Assembly: GCA_963575745.1 (NCBI GenBank)
Contig: CAUYUJ010000171.1
Coordinates: forward strand, 27,501 to 50,000
Direction: 5' to 3'
DNA from: Prorocentrum cordatum
Taxonomy: Eukaryota > Sar > Dinophyceae > Prorocentrales > Prorocentraceae
Length of the DNA stretch: 22,500 nt
In this document: positions 1 through 9,463 of the stretch, one piece after another
Numbering within the stretch: the first letter of the stretch is position 1
Layout: each line of letters begins with the position of its first letter
The notes under the pieces: model-generated
Databases searched by the model: none
What the model was told of the DNA's origin: nothing
What the model saw: only the letters and a program-made list of their open reading frames with translations
Program-made: the position numbers and the translations under genes

Positions 1-146
1 GGACCCGAGGATTCCCTCGGGATGTTTGAGGGTCCGAAGATTCCTTAGGGCGGATCGGAGGATGCCCTAGGGTTCCCGTGGATCCGAATATCCCCAGAGA
101 GTTCCTGAGGACCCAAGGATCTCTAAGAATTCCTTACGGAGTCATG
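1..146. repeat. Degenerate ~28-bp tandem repeat, left edge of window
   Basis: The motif 'gag-gat-(t/c)ccctagg' followed by 'gttcc(g/t)tga' recurs about every 23-30 bases (near 1, 31, 58, 81 and 111) with many substitutions. No open frame of interest is present. It is a decayed satellite and probably continues to the left of the window. The unit length is only approximate by eye. Confidence 0.5.
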
Positions 147-149
147 GGG

Positions 150-1945
150 GCATCTCAGTAGCCGTACAGTGCCATAAGATAATCGTAAAGTTTGTTGTTG
201 GTAACCATATGGTTTTCATATCGCATCCGTACCGTTTTCGTGTGGTACGCGTATGGGTTTCAGATGACAATCGTCAGACAATGGCAATTGTATGGCTTTC
301 AAATGGTAGCCGTATGCTTATCATATGATAATCGCATTGTTTTACATATGGTAATCGTATGGCAAGCGTATGGTAGCCATGTGACAGTCGTATGGTAGTC
401 GCATGCTAACCGTATGGTATATCGTATGGTAACGGTATGGTTCTCATATGGTACTCCTATGGTATTAATACTGTAACCGTATGGGTTTCAAATGATGACC
501 GTACGGTTGGCCTCTGGTGGTTGTATGGTGTTCTGATGGTAATTGCATGGTTGCATCAATGAATCATATGGAGTTTTATGGTACGCGTACACATGTCCTG
601 TGGTACCCGTGTGGCTTTCGTATGGCAGCCGTCTGGTTGGCATGTGGTATTCGTACGGCTGTCGTGTGCTAGCCGTATGGTTGTCATCTGCTACTCGTAT
701 GGGTGGTATCTGATAAATGCATGGTGTATAGCAGTCGCATGGCTTTCGTCTGGTATTCCTATGGTTCCGTATAATAATGGTGTGGATGTCCTATGGTAGG
801 CGCATGGCTTTCCACATGGCAGTCGCACAATTTCCGTATGCTAATCTTATATATTCGTATGGTAATTGATATGGTCTTCCTATGGCGACCGAAGTGTTGC
901 CGTATGGTAATCGTATGGCTGTTGTATGGCAAGTTCATGGGTTTCACATGGTAAGTTTATGGGTTCTTATAATGTTGTTACGGTTTTCTTATGGTACTGG
1001 TATGGTAATGGTACGGTTTTCGTATGGTAGTGGTGTGAGTGTTTGATGATGCTTGTATGTTTTTTTTTGTAAAAGATGTGATTGCTTTCTCATGCTAATG
1101 GTTTGACATTCTTGTGGTAAAAACGGTATGGCTTTTCGCATGGTAGTGGTATGGTTCGCTGAATGTACTGGCATGAGTTTCGTATGGTTCTGGTATGGGT
1201 TTCTTATGGTACTGGTATGGTTGCCTGATGGTAATGGCAAGGCTGTCGCACGGTAGCGGAATGAGTTTCTTATGGTGGTACTGAATTGGCTTTCCTATGG
1301 TAACGGAATTGTTCTCTTATGATAATGGTTTGGCGTTCCTGTGGTAACTGTGGTGACGGTATCGTTTTCTCTTGGTAATGGTATGGCGTTCTCGTGGTAA
1401 TGGTATGGTTGTCTTATGGTAATGGTATGGTTTGTCCAATGGTCCGGGCATGGTTTTTCTCATAATAATGGAATGGTTCTCTCATTGTAATGGCCTGGTT
1501 TTCGTATGGTAAGGTTGTGTTTTTTTGCTAATCGTACGGTTTCCTTCTGGTAGTGACATGATTTCCTTATGGCAATGGCTGCCCTACGGTAGTAGTATGG
1601 CTCCAATATGGTAATGGTTTGGTTCTCTTATGGTAATCGTATGGTTTTCTGATGGTACGGTATGGTTGTCGTAAGGCAATGGCATGGTTGTCTTATGAGC
1701 ACGGTATGGTTTGCTTATGGTAACGATATGGCGTTCGTTTGGTAATGGTATAGCCTTCTTCTCGTAATGGTACGGTGTTCTTATGGTGTTGGTATGGTTT
1801 TCTTATGGTAATGGTATGGTTGTCTTATGGTAGCTTCTGGCAATGGGATGGCTTTCTTATGGCACCGGCGTGGTGTTCTTCTGGTACGGGCTTCGTATTG
1901 TACTGCTACGGTCTTTTTATGGTAACCGCATGGTTGTCGCATGCG
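150..1945. repeat. Degenerate 11-bp (22-bp dimer) satellite, TATGGT-type
   Basis: Nearly the whole stretch parses into 11-base words that start TATGGT or CATGGT and end in variable tails such as AACCG, TTTCG, AATGG or TTTCT. Two words often alternate as a 22-base dimer. The left part (to about 1020) favours tails ending in CG; the right part favours tails ending in GG or CT, so two subfamilies appear to lie side by side. Short open frames here are repeat translations with no domain and are not genes. No gene is seen in these 1.8 kb. Confidence 0.8.
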
Positions 1946-2038
1946 GCGGCTCGGCCGCCCAGAATCTCCACCACTCTCCCTTCCTCAATTCCAACGGATA
2001 CAAAGTGGGCAAAGAGAATAAGTTTAACCCCAGTGCTC
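1946..2038. other. Short non-repetitive spacer
   Basis: This is a GC-rich start (cggcggctcggccgcc) followed by about 75 bases of ordinary complexity that belong to neither the 11-bp satellite nor the (AGT)n tract. No gene or signal is recognised. Confidence 0.5.
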
Positions 2039-2057
2039 GTAGTAGTAGTAATAGTAA

Positions 2058-2099
<42 letters not shown>

Positions 2100-2106
2100 C
2101 AGTAGC

Positions 2107-2144
<38 letters not shown>

Positions 2145-2312
2145 AAGTTGTAGTAGTAGTAGTAGTAGTACTAGTACTAGTACTAGTACAGTACTGGTAC
2201 TAGTACTAGTACTAGTACTAGTACTAGTACTGGTACTAGTACTAGTAGTAGTACTAGTCGTTGTAACAATAGAAGGGTAGTACCAGCAGGCACGGTAGTG
2301 ATCGTGATAGTA

Positions 2313-2359
<47 letters not shown>

Positions 2360-2624
2360 CGCAGTAATAGTTATAGTATTAGTAGTACTGGCGGTACTAG
2401 CAATCACGTTAACAGTAATACTAGAAAAAAAGAAACGGTAGTTGTAGTCGTAGTCGCAATAGTAGTAGTAGTAGTACTACTACTACTACTACTAGTAGTC
2501 GTAGTAGTAGTCGTAGTCGTGGTAGTAGTAGTAGTAGTAGTAGTAGGAGTAGTAGTAGTAGTAGTAGTAGTAGTCGTAGTAGTAGTAGTAGTAGTAGTAG
2601 TAGTACTAGTACTAGTACTAGTAC

Positions 2625-2664
<40 letters not shown>

Positions 2665-2672
2665 CGTAGTAC

Positions 2673-2708
<36 letters not shown>

Positions 2709-2745
2709 CAGTAGTAGTAGTAGTAGTAGCGGTACTTGCAATGAT
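2039..2745. repeat. (AGT)n trinucleotide microsatellite with (TACTAG)n insert
   Basis: Long runs of AGT are interrupted by CGT, ACT and GGT triplets. Around 2169-2260 and 2605-2632 the repeat becomes the palindromic hexamer TACTAG/ACTAGT, which could extrude as a cruciform. Open frames in all phases are homopolymer-like (Ser, Val, Leu or Thr) and are artefacts of the triplet repeat. A spacer near 2389-2465 recurs at the edges of the satellite array to the right. Confidence 0.9.
2389..2425. repeat. Spacer copy within (AGT)n, resembling the array edge
   Basis: The core 'gcggtact(a/t)gcaat' followed by 'aacagtaat' occurs here and again at about 2729-2763, immediately left of the satellite array. 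The bases just after this copy (aaaaaaagaaa, then gtcgtagtcgc) resemble the right edge of the array at 17152-17180. This locus therefore looks like the array's flanks joined without the array. Confidence 0.55.
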
Positions 2746-2809
2746 GCTAACAGTAATGCTCCAAGTATCCTGGCGAAGGACCCAACCATGTGCAGTTGTG
2801 AATATCGCA

Positions 2810-3170
2810 TTGCGGGTGCCGCTTTCGGTGGAGCTCCCTGTGGGGCCACGAAACGCTGTGCTGGGTGGGGGTGGCGCATGCGGGCGGCACCACTGGGGCC
2901 TTCGGTGGAGGTCCCTGTGGGGCCACGAAACGCTGTACTGGGCGGGGGTGACGCATGCGGGCGGCACCACTGGGGCCGTCGGTGGAGCTCCCTGTGGGGC
3001 CACGAAACGCTGTGCTGGGTGGGGGTGGCGCATGCGGGCGGCACCACTGGGGCCTTCGGTGGAGCTCCCTGTGGGGCCACGAGATACTGTGCTGGGGTGG
3101 GGGTGACGCATGCGGGCGGCACCACTGGGGCCTTCGGTGGAGGTCCCTGTGGGGCCGCGAAACGCTTTGC
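2810..3170. repeat. 77-bp minisatellite array in block 1
   Basis: The anchor 'ccacgaaacgctgt' or its variants falls with its 'acg' at 2848, 2925, 3002, 3079 and 3157, giving spacings of 77, 77, 77 and 78. The units share 'gcatgcgggcggcac' and 'ggtggag(c/g)tccctgtgggg' with the 90-bp units. They carry the shorter segment ctgtgctgggtgggggtg where the 90-bp units have gtgtgaggggtgtgccgaa and more. The 77-bp and 90-bp types are therefore related subfamilies. Confidence 0.85.
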
Positions 3171-3219
3171 TGGGTGGAGGTGCCGAAATGGGCGTGCGGG
3201 ACGCATGCGAGCGGTGGCA

Positions 3220-4487
3220 CTGGGGCCTTCGGTGGAGCTCCCTATGGGGCCACGAAACGTTTGAGGGGTGTGCCGAAATGGGTGTGGCTGACGCATGCGG
3301 GCTGGGGCCACGAAACGTGTGAGGGGTGTGCCGACTTGGATGTGGCTGACGCATGCGGGCGGCAGCACTGGGGCCTTCGGTGGAGCTCCCTACGGGGCCA
3401 CGAAAGCGTGTGAGGGGTGTGCCGAATTGGGTGTGGCTGACGCATGCGGGCGGCAGCACTGGGGCCTTCGGTGGAGCTCCCTATGGGGCCACGAAACGTG
3501 TGAGGGGCGTGCCGAATTGGGTGTGGCTGACGCATGCGGGCGGCGACACTGGAGCCTTCGGTGGAGCTCCCGATGGGGCCACGAAACGTGTGAGGGGTGT
3601 GCCGAACTGGGTGTGGCTGACGCATGCGGGCGGCGGCACTGGGGCCTTCGGTGGAGCTCCCTATGGGGCCACGAAACGTGTGAGGGGTGTGCCGAATTGG
3701 GTGTGGCTGGCGCATGCGGGCGGCGGCACTGGGGCCTTCGGTGGAGCTCCCTATGGGGCCACGAAACGTGTGAAGGGTGTGTCGAATTGGGTGTGGCTGA
3801 CGCATGCGGGCGGCGGCACTGGGGCCTTTGGAGCTCCTTCTGGGGCCACGAAACGTGTGAGGGTCCCGAACTGGGGTGTGGCTGGCGCATGCGGGCGGCG
3901 GCACGGGGCCTTCGGTGGAGCTCCCTATGGGGCCACGAAACGTGTGAGGGGTGTGCCGAATGGGTGTGGCTGACGCATGCGGGCGGCAGCACTGGGGCCT
4001 TCGGTGGAGCTCCCTATGGGGCCACGAAACGTGTGAGGGGTGTGCCGAATTGGGTGTGGCTGACGCATGCGGGCGGCAGGCACTGGGGCCTTCGGTGGAG
4101 CTCCCTATGGGGCCACGAAACGTGTGAGGGGTGTGTCGAATTGGGTGTGGCTGACGCATGCGGGCGGCAGCACTGGGGCCTTCGGTGGAGCTCCCTATGG
4201 GGCCACGAAACGTGTGAGGGGTGTGCCGAATTGGGTGTGGCTGACGCATGCGGGCGGCGGCACTGGGGCCTTTGGTGGAGCTTCCTATGGGGCCACGAAG
4301 CGTGTGAGGGGTGTGCCGAACTGGGTGTGGCTGACGCATGCGGGTGGCAGCACTGGGGCCTTCGGTGGAGCTCCCTATGGGGCCACGGAGCGTGTGAAGG
4401 GTATGCCGAATTGGGTGTGGCTGGCGCATGCGGGCGGCAGCACTGGGGCCTTCGGTGGAGCTCCCTATGGGGCCACGAAACGTGTGA
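3220..4487. repeat. 90-bp minisatellite array in block 1
   Basis: The anchor 'acgaaacgtg' falls at 3491, 3581, 3671 and 3761, a spacing of exactly 90. Individual units are shortened near 3300 and 3840-3900. Each unit contains two 8-base palindromes, CGCATGCG and GGAGCTCC. Translation on plus gives a 30-residue repeat rich in Gly, Cys, Trp and His; minus gives a 30-residue repeat rich in Pro, His, Arg and Ser. Neither has hallmarks of a known protein. Confidence 0.85.
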
Positions 4488-4706
4488 GAGGTGTGACGAT
4501 GATGGTGCTGATGACGATGATGGTGGGTGATGACGATGATCATGATGATGATGATGACGATGATGATGATGACGGTGATGATGATGATGCTGATGGGAGG
4601 AGGGAGGAGGGGGAAGAAGAGGAGAGGAGATGAGAGGAGGAGAGGAACGCGGGGCACCGTCTCTTCAAAACGATGACCCAACACCACAGGATTGTTGGGA
4701 AATTAC

Positions 4707-6385
4707 CCTGGCGAAGGACCCAATCATGCGCAGTTGTGAATATCGCATTGCGGGTGCCGCTTTCGGTGGAGCTCCCTGTGGGGCCACGAAACGCTGTGCT
4801 GGGTGGGGGTGACGCATGCGGGCGGCAGCACTGGGGCCTTCGGTGAAGGTCCCTGTGGGGCCACGGAACGCTGTACTGGGCGGGGGTGACGCATGCGGGC
4901 GGCACCACTGGGGCCGTCGGTGGAGCTCCCTGTGGGGCCACGAAACGCTGTGCTGGGTGGGGCTGACGCATGCGGGCGGCAGCACTGGGGCCTTCGGTGG
5001 AGCTCCCTGTGGGGCCACGAAATGCTGTGCTGGGGTGGGGGTGACGCATGCGGGCGGCACCACTGGAGCCTTCGGTGGAGTTCCCTACGGGGCCACGGGA
5101 GGCTGTGTTTGGTGGAGGTGCCGAAATGAATGTGCGGGACGCATGCGAGCGGTGGCATTGGGGCCTTCGGTGGAGCTCGCCATGGGGCCACGAAACGTGT
5201 GAGGGGTGTGCCGAATTGGGTGTGGCTGACGCATGCGGGCTGGGGCCACGAAGCGTGTGATGGGTGTGCCGAATTGGATGTGGCTGACGCATGCGGGCGG
5301 CGGCACTGCGGCCTTCGGTGGAGCTCCCTATGGGGCCACGAAAGCGTGTGAGGGGTGTGCCGAATTGGGTGTGGCTGACGCATGCGGGCGGCAGCACTGG
5401 GGCCTTCGGTGGAGCTCCCTATGCGGCGGCGGCACTGAAAGCGTGTGAGGGGTGTGCCGAACTGGGTGTGGCTGACGCATGCGGGCGGCGGCGCTGGTGC
5501 CTTCGGTGGAGCTCCCTATGGGGCCACGAAACGTGTGAGGGGTGTGCCGACTTGGGTGTGGCTGACGCATGCGGGCGGCGGCACTGGTGCCTTCGGTGGA
5601 GCTCCCTACGGGGCCACGAAACGTGTGCGGGGTGTGTCGAATTGGGTGTGGCTGACGCATGCGGGCGGCGGCACTGGGGCCTTTGGTGGAGCTCCCTATG
5701 GGGCCACGAAACGTGTGAGGGGTGTGCCGAACTGGGTGTGGCTGACGCATGCGGGCGGCAGCACTGGGGCCTTCGGTGGAGCTCCCTATGGGGCCACGAA
5801 AGCGTGTGAGGGGTGTGCCGAATTGGGTGTGGCTGACGCATGCGGGCGGCGGCACTGGGGCCTTCGGTGGAGCTCCCTATGGGGCCACGAAACGTGTGAG
5901 GGGTGTGCCGAATTGGGTTTGGCTGACGCATGCGGGCGGCAGCACTGGGGCCTTCGGTGGAACTCCCTATGGGGCCACGAAGCGTGTGAGGGGTGTGTCG
6001 AATTGGGTGTGGCTGACGCATGCGGGCGGCAGCACTGGGGCCTTCGGTGGAGCTCCCTATGAGGCCACGAAGCGTGTGAGGGGTGTGTCGAATTGGGTGT
6101 GGCTGACGCATGCGGGCGGCGGCACTGGGGCCTTTGGTGGAGCTCCCTATGGGGCCACGAAACGTGTGAGGGGTGTGCCGAACTGGGTGTGGCTGGCGCA
6201 TCCGGGCGGCAGCACTGGGGCCTTCGGTTGAGCTCCCTATGGGGCCACGAAACGTGTGAGAGGTGTGACGATGATGGTGATGATGACGATGATGGTGGGT
6301 GATTACGATGATGATGGTGATGATGATGATGATGATGATGACGATGATGATGGTGACGATGATGATGATGATGCTGATGGGAGGA
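4707..6385. repeat. Higher-order satellite block 2, left part
   Basis: This block has the same order as block 1: lead-in at 4707-4760, 77-bp units (anchor at 4786, 4863, 4940, 5017, 5095), about eleven 90-bp units to about 6258, then a GAT/GAC tract (6265-6378). The GA-rich tail is cut after 'gggagga' at 6385 by the retrotransposon and resumes at 16446. Open frames on both strands are repeat translations. Confidence 0.85.
6381..6385. repeat. Target-site duplication, left copy (GAGGA)
   Basis: GAGGA directly abuts the left LTR, and the same five bases follow the right LTR at 16446-16450. Uninterrupted paralogous sites at about 4587 and 17041 read 'gatgggaggagggagg', consistent with insertion there. 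A 5-bp duplication is the usual size for Ty1/Copia integrases. Confidence 0.85.
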
Positions 6386-6599
6386 CGTGCAGTGGCACGT
6401 GATATAACTCCTCTCCTCCCGGCAGCGATGGCGGCTGAATGCAGTGGGGCTGTGTTTTCCGTATCGATCGCTCGAACAGTACACAACTATGACGCGTCTT
6501 GAGCCAGTACATTACAGTACGGGCTGTGAATTCGCCGGGCCCCCGGTGAGCTCTAGAGGGCCCCGAGAGAGGAACGTGTGAGGCATGTAACAACTTACT
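6386..6599 (-). repeat. 3' LTR (left copy), 214 bp
   Basis: By eye it is base-for-base identical to 16232-16445. On minus it starts AGTAAGTTGTTAC and ends CACTGCACG, so it lacks the usual TG...CA ends. It contains an internal TATA-like 'ttatatcac' near its 3' end and two short palindromic GC-rich patches. On minus, 6522-6498 reads CCGTA, 11 bases, then TGGCTCAAG, recalling a dinoflagellate spliced leader. No clear polypurine tract precedes it; the adjacent internal bases are 'gccatcacgag'. Confidence 0.92.
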
Positions 6600-6895
6600 C
6601 TCGTGATGGCTTAATCTACGCAGTAGGCTCTGTGGCCCATGACTAACTGACGGCAACTAAAGTGAGGAGGAACTAATTATTACAACTACGCGTAAGCAAT
6701 GACGTGTGATACGCGGCGGCACAACGGTAGCGGCGGCAGGCAACAACAACAAAAAATGACAACAAGCTGGCCTAACGTACGTGATCTTCTCGCAGTAGAC
6801 GCACCACTCGTGGAGGCCGTACTTCTGCACTATAACGCTCCACAGGTGGTCGATGAACTGTAGCGCTCTAATGCTCTTCAGGTGGCAATCGTCGT
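6600..6895 (-). other. 3' untranslated/internal region between pol and 3' LTR
   Basis: About 296 bases lie between the pol stop and the 3' LTR. A second minus-strand frame overlaps the end of pol (open 6965 to 6657, with no ATG at its upstream edge) and continues into this stretch, but its translation shows no recognised domain. It could be decayed C-terminal coding sequence. The junction 6586-6612 is a near-copy of pol sequence at 12996-13022. Confidence 0.6.
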
Positions 6896-9448
6896 TCAGC
6901 GTTTCTTCTCGTCGGCGGTCTGGGATTTCGAACTCCATCTCTTCGGTTCGTGCTGTGGTCGCCACTCGCCCTGATTCAACGCATTCATGACGTCGAACCT
7001 ACTGATACTGCCCTTGGTGAGTCCGTCGCACAACATATCCCTCGTGTCTATCCATATCAATTCTGCTATGATGCCGCGGTCCAACCATTCTCGCACTTTC
7101 ATTACTGTGCATGCTAGGTGTCGCTCAGTCGGAAGTTGAAACTCGGTGGCCGTGCACGCCTTGAAAAATGACTCGCTGTCCGTGAAGACTATGATCTTCC
7201 TGCTGAAACCGCCTCGCTCTGCGTATGTCGCCAGTTGGGTAGCCGTCTGCGAGCCTCTGTCAACTTCATGTACAAGACCTGCCAACACAATGCACATAGA
7301 TGCTGCGTCTCCAACTGCTCCTGCTTCTGCGCTGAATGTATTTCTATTCACTCTGGATTGCTTCTTGCTGGTCGTCACGAACATGTGTAGTTTGCCTCCG
7401 ATCTTCGTGCTGGCGTGCTGACACAATCCCATGATGTCTGCTCGAAGTGCTAGGCAATCTGGTTCGTCTGCTCTGAAAGCCGAATCCACAATACAATATA
7501 AAGCTGTGTCTCCCAACATCTGCGAATATCGAACTCCTGCATGATGCGTCTGGATCCACTTCAAACTCAGATTCAAAACCTGTGCGTGCTTGTGCTTGAG
7601 CTGCTTGGCGTTACGCTGACATAGTCCAACGAAAACTTGAATTTCTGGCCTTGATTGAGTTACCCATGACAACGCTCCCAAGAGACTCCTTGCCAAGGTG
7701 TGCAATTCTATGCTGAGATCATCATCTGGTCGGTGAGCTGAATGAGCTGGCAAGGGTATCATGTGCAACTCTGCGATGTAGCCCTTCTGATGTATGTAGA
7801 TCGACTTCTTGTCCGTCGTCTGCTCGTGCTCCACTCCCAGGTACATGAACTTGTTCATATGCTTGCTGCACTTGCCAAATGCAGTCTCCAATGCCTTCCA
7901 TAATTCTTCTCGTGCCGAAGTCGTCGATGATCCTTTTAAGTCATCTAGATGACCGCAAACCAATGAAATACACTTATTCTGGTTGTCGTGCCTCATGTAC
8001 AGCTTGTTGTCAGTCTTGCTTGGAATATGGTGCGTCGCATTCATAACTTGTGCCAACTTCAAGGTAAACAATCTCGGTGCGTCCTTCAGTCCCCAAATCG
8101 GTCGCAAAATACGTAGGCAGTGTTTCTCATGATTGAAGCCCTCCCAGCCCTTGAACGTCCTCAAAACGGAAGCTGTCTTGGCGTCTACAATAAGCTGAAC
8201 TTGCCTGATCAAACCGTCCGTCGTCATTTGATTGATCTCGTCGAACGTAAGGCCCTTGAGGAAAGCTCCTGAGATGTCCAGTGCCCACAAATCATACTCA
8301 TTCTGGCATGCGTGACTGTTCACCACTCGTGTGCTGTACCGGGCTGCGGTTCCGCTGAAGGTCTCCACCTGGGACTGCCTGTCCTTGAATCCCCTCAGCG
8401 TCCATCTACCCTTGACCTCGCGCTGCTCCTTGCCATCAAGAATCGTGATCTTCCACTTGAAAACCCATGTGCCGTCGACGAGGTTGGTGGCGTCCCGCTT
8501 GAGCATGATGCCAACGCTCTCGAGCTCCAACCACTGCTGCAACTCTCTTTTCATAGAACCGATAACCTTTTCATGATGTTGTCGCTGATCATCTGCACTG
8601 AGGTTATGAAGATCTCGTTTGATAACTTGGCTGCTGAGCTTAGTCTTAGATAAGAAATAAACCAAATCATACCCTTCGGGAATGCGCTGCTTCGTTCGAA
8701 ACTCCAGATAAGCGGTATACCAAGGTAAAGCAAACTCCGCCACGGGTTCCTCGCGCTCGAAGTGAAACGTCATGTCCCTTGACTGGTCCACCAAATCGTG
8801 CTTCGTCTGCTGTGCCGGTGCCTCGAAGTACTCGAACTCGGACTGGTCGAAATCGTCGTTCACGCTCCTTCGCTTGAGCAGGGGCTCTGGATTCCTGCTC
8901 GTGATATACGCCTTGAACTCGTCCATCGTAGTGGGTAGCCTGACCTCATTGCCGCGGTGGTCGCAGTAGAGGTCGTCGCCTTCCGCAATGCGCCAGCCTC
9001 CGTCACCTGGATCTGGTGGTGGTCCGCGATCATCGACGCCCGTCCCGGGCTCGAAGTCCTCGTCGCTGATTTCCTCGGTCGTTGTAGGTGAGGCTGGTCG
9101 TACTGCTGGTGTCGTGGGTGCTGCTGTCGATGCTGCTGCGCCTGAGGAGGATGCTGCTGCGCCTGCAGTCGGTGGCTCGTAAGGTGGGGGATCCAAGATA
9201 GGTCCCTCGTCTCGGTCAACTGCTGGATCTGGTCGTTGACGTCGGTCTGCAGGTGCTGCTCGATCCATTTCTTCTTCCTCGTGGGGCAGCGTGCGATACT
9301 TGTGTGCTCGGTCGTCGTCGTGAACTCCGTCATGTTTTCTTCTTCTTCGTGGTACTCTTTCTTCTTCTTCAGGAGGGGGTACCGCCGCTGGTGCTTCAGG
9401 TACTCGATCTGGTTGTGGAGGTGCCGGAGGTGCTGGGTTCATGTCCAT
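6896..9448 (-). CDS. pol: Pol part 3: Copia reverse transcriptase and RNase H
   Basis: The product copies the element RNA into DNA and degrades the RNA strand, presumably inside Gag particles. I place the start at the first ATG (9448-9446), because a UAA at 9461-9463 closes the same frame upstream; this gives 850 residues. Residues 1-200 are a low-complexity linker rich in Pro, Ala and acidic residues. The reverse transcriptase has WVFKWK (about 327), GRWTLRGFKDRQ, ALDISGAFLKG with Asp391, LRILRPIWGLKDAPRLF, and the catalytic HLDDL box with Asp502 and Asp503. RNase H carries Asp655, Glu708 (SAEAGA), Asp757 (FTDSES) and Asp808 in the DMLCDGLTKG box. All catalytic acidic residues are present, so this part looks intact. 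It is in the same frame as the integrase part and would normally be the C-terminal end of one polyprotein. Confidence 0.93.
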   Translation of the reverse strand: MDMNPAPPAPPQPDRVPEAPAAVPPPEEEERVPRRRRKHDGVHDDDRAHKYRTLPHEEEEMDRAAPADRRQRPDPAVDRDEGPILDPPPYEPPTAGAAASSSGAAASTAAPTTPAVRPASPTTTEEISDEDFEPGTGVDDRGPPPDPGDGGWRIAEGDDLYCDHRGNEVRLPTTMDEFKAYITSRNPEPLLKRRSVNDDFDQSEFEYFEAPAQQTKHDLVDQSRDMTFHFEREEPVAEFALPWYTAYLEFRTKQRIPEGYDLVYFLSKTKLSSQVIKRDLHNLSADDQRQHHEKVIGSMKRELQQWLELESVGIMLKRDATNLVDGTWVFKWKITILDGKEQREVKGRWTLRGFKDRQSQVETFSGTAARYSTRVVNSHACQNEYDLWALDISGAFLKGLTFDEINQMTTDGLIRQVQLIVDAKTASVLRTFKGWEGFNHEKHCLRILRPIWGLKDAPRLFTLKLAQVMNATHHIPSKTDNKLYMRHDNQNKCISLVCGHLDDLKGSSTTSAREELWKALETAFGKCSKHMNKFMYLGVEHEQTTDKKSIYIHQKGYIAELHMIPLPAHSAHRPDDDLSIELHTLARSLLGALSWVTQSRPEIQVFVGLCQRNAKQLKHKHAQVLNLSLKWIQTHHAGVRYSQMLGDTALYCIVDSAFRADEPDCLALRADIMGLCQHASTKIGGKLHMFVTTSKKQSRVNRNTFSAEAGAVGDAASMCIVLAGLVHEVDRGSQTATQLATYAERGGFSRKIIVFTDSESFFKACTATEFQLPTERHLACTVMKVREWLDRGIIAELIWIDTRDMLCDGLTKGSISRFDVMNALNQGEWRPQHEPKRWSSKSQTADEKKR

Positions 9449-9460
9449 GTCTCCTGGCAC

Positions 9461-9463
9461 TTA
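9461..9463 (-). other. In-frame UAA between integrase part and reverse transcriptase part
   Basis: On minus the codons read GAT CAA GTA TAA GTG CCA GGA GAC ATG, and the frame is open on both sides. The first ATG downstream is 12 bases past the stop, so short-range reinitiation, readthrough or a simple nonsense mutation are all possible. I see no strong downstream hairpin comparable to that after the UAG at 13668. Confidence 0.8.

Larger units (their letters stand above)
2768..4706. repeat. Higher-order satellite block 1
   Basis: The block starts with a lead-in (cctggcgaaggaccca, then ttgtgaatatcgcattgcgg) that also begins blocks 2 and 3. It then contains 77-bp units, a few irregular units, about 14 units of 90 bp, a GAT/GAC tract (about 4495-4590), a GA-rich tail (about 4587-4655) and a closing segment (gaacgcggggcaccgtctctt ending near 4706). 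Because 90 is a multiple of three and the units lack stops, long open frames run on both strands (for example 481 codons on minus ending at 3242, and 411 on plus from 3295). They are repeat translations with no recognisable domain, so I do not call them genes. Confidence 0.85.

Noticed and set aside
2768-6385. A CRISPR-like array because of regular 77- and 90-bp spacing
   Set aside because: The whole unit is repeated, with no unique spacers between short repeats, and the context is eukaryotic.
6600-6640. A classical polypurine tract before the 3' LTR
   Set aside because: The bases next to the LTR (gccatcacgag on minus) are not a purine run; only a short acgagagtaag across the border is purine-rich.
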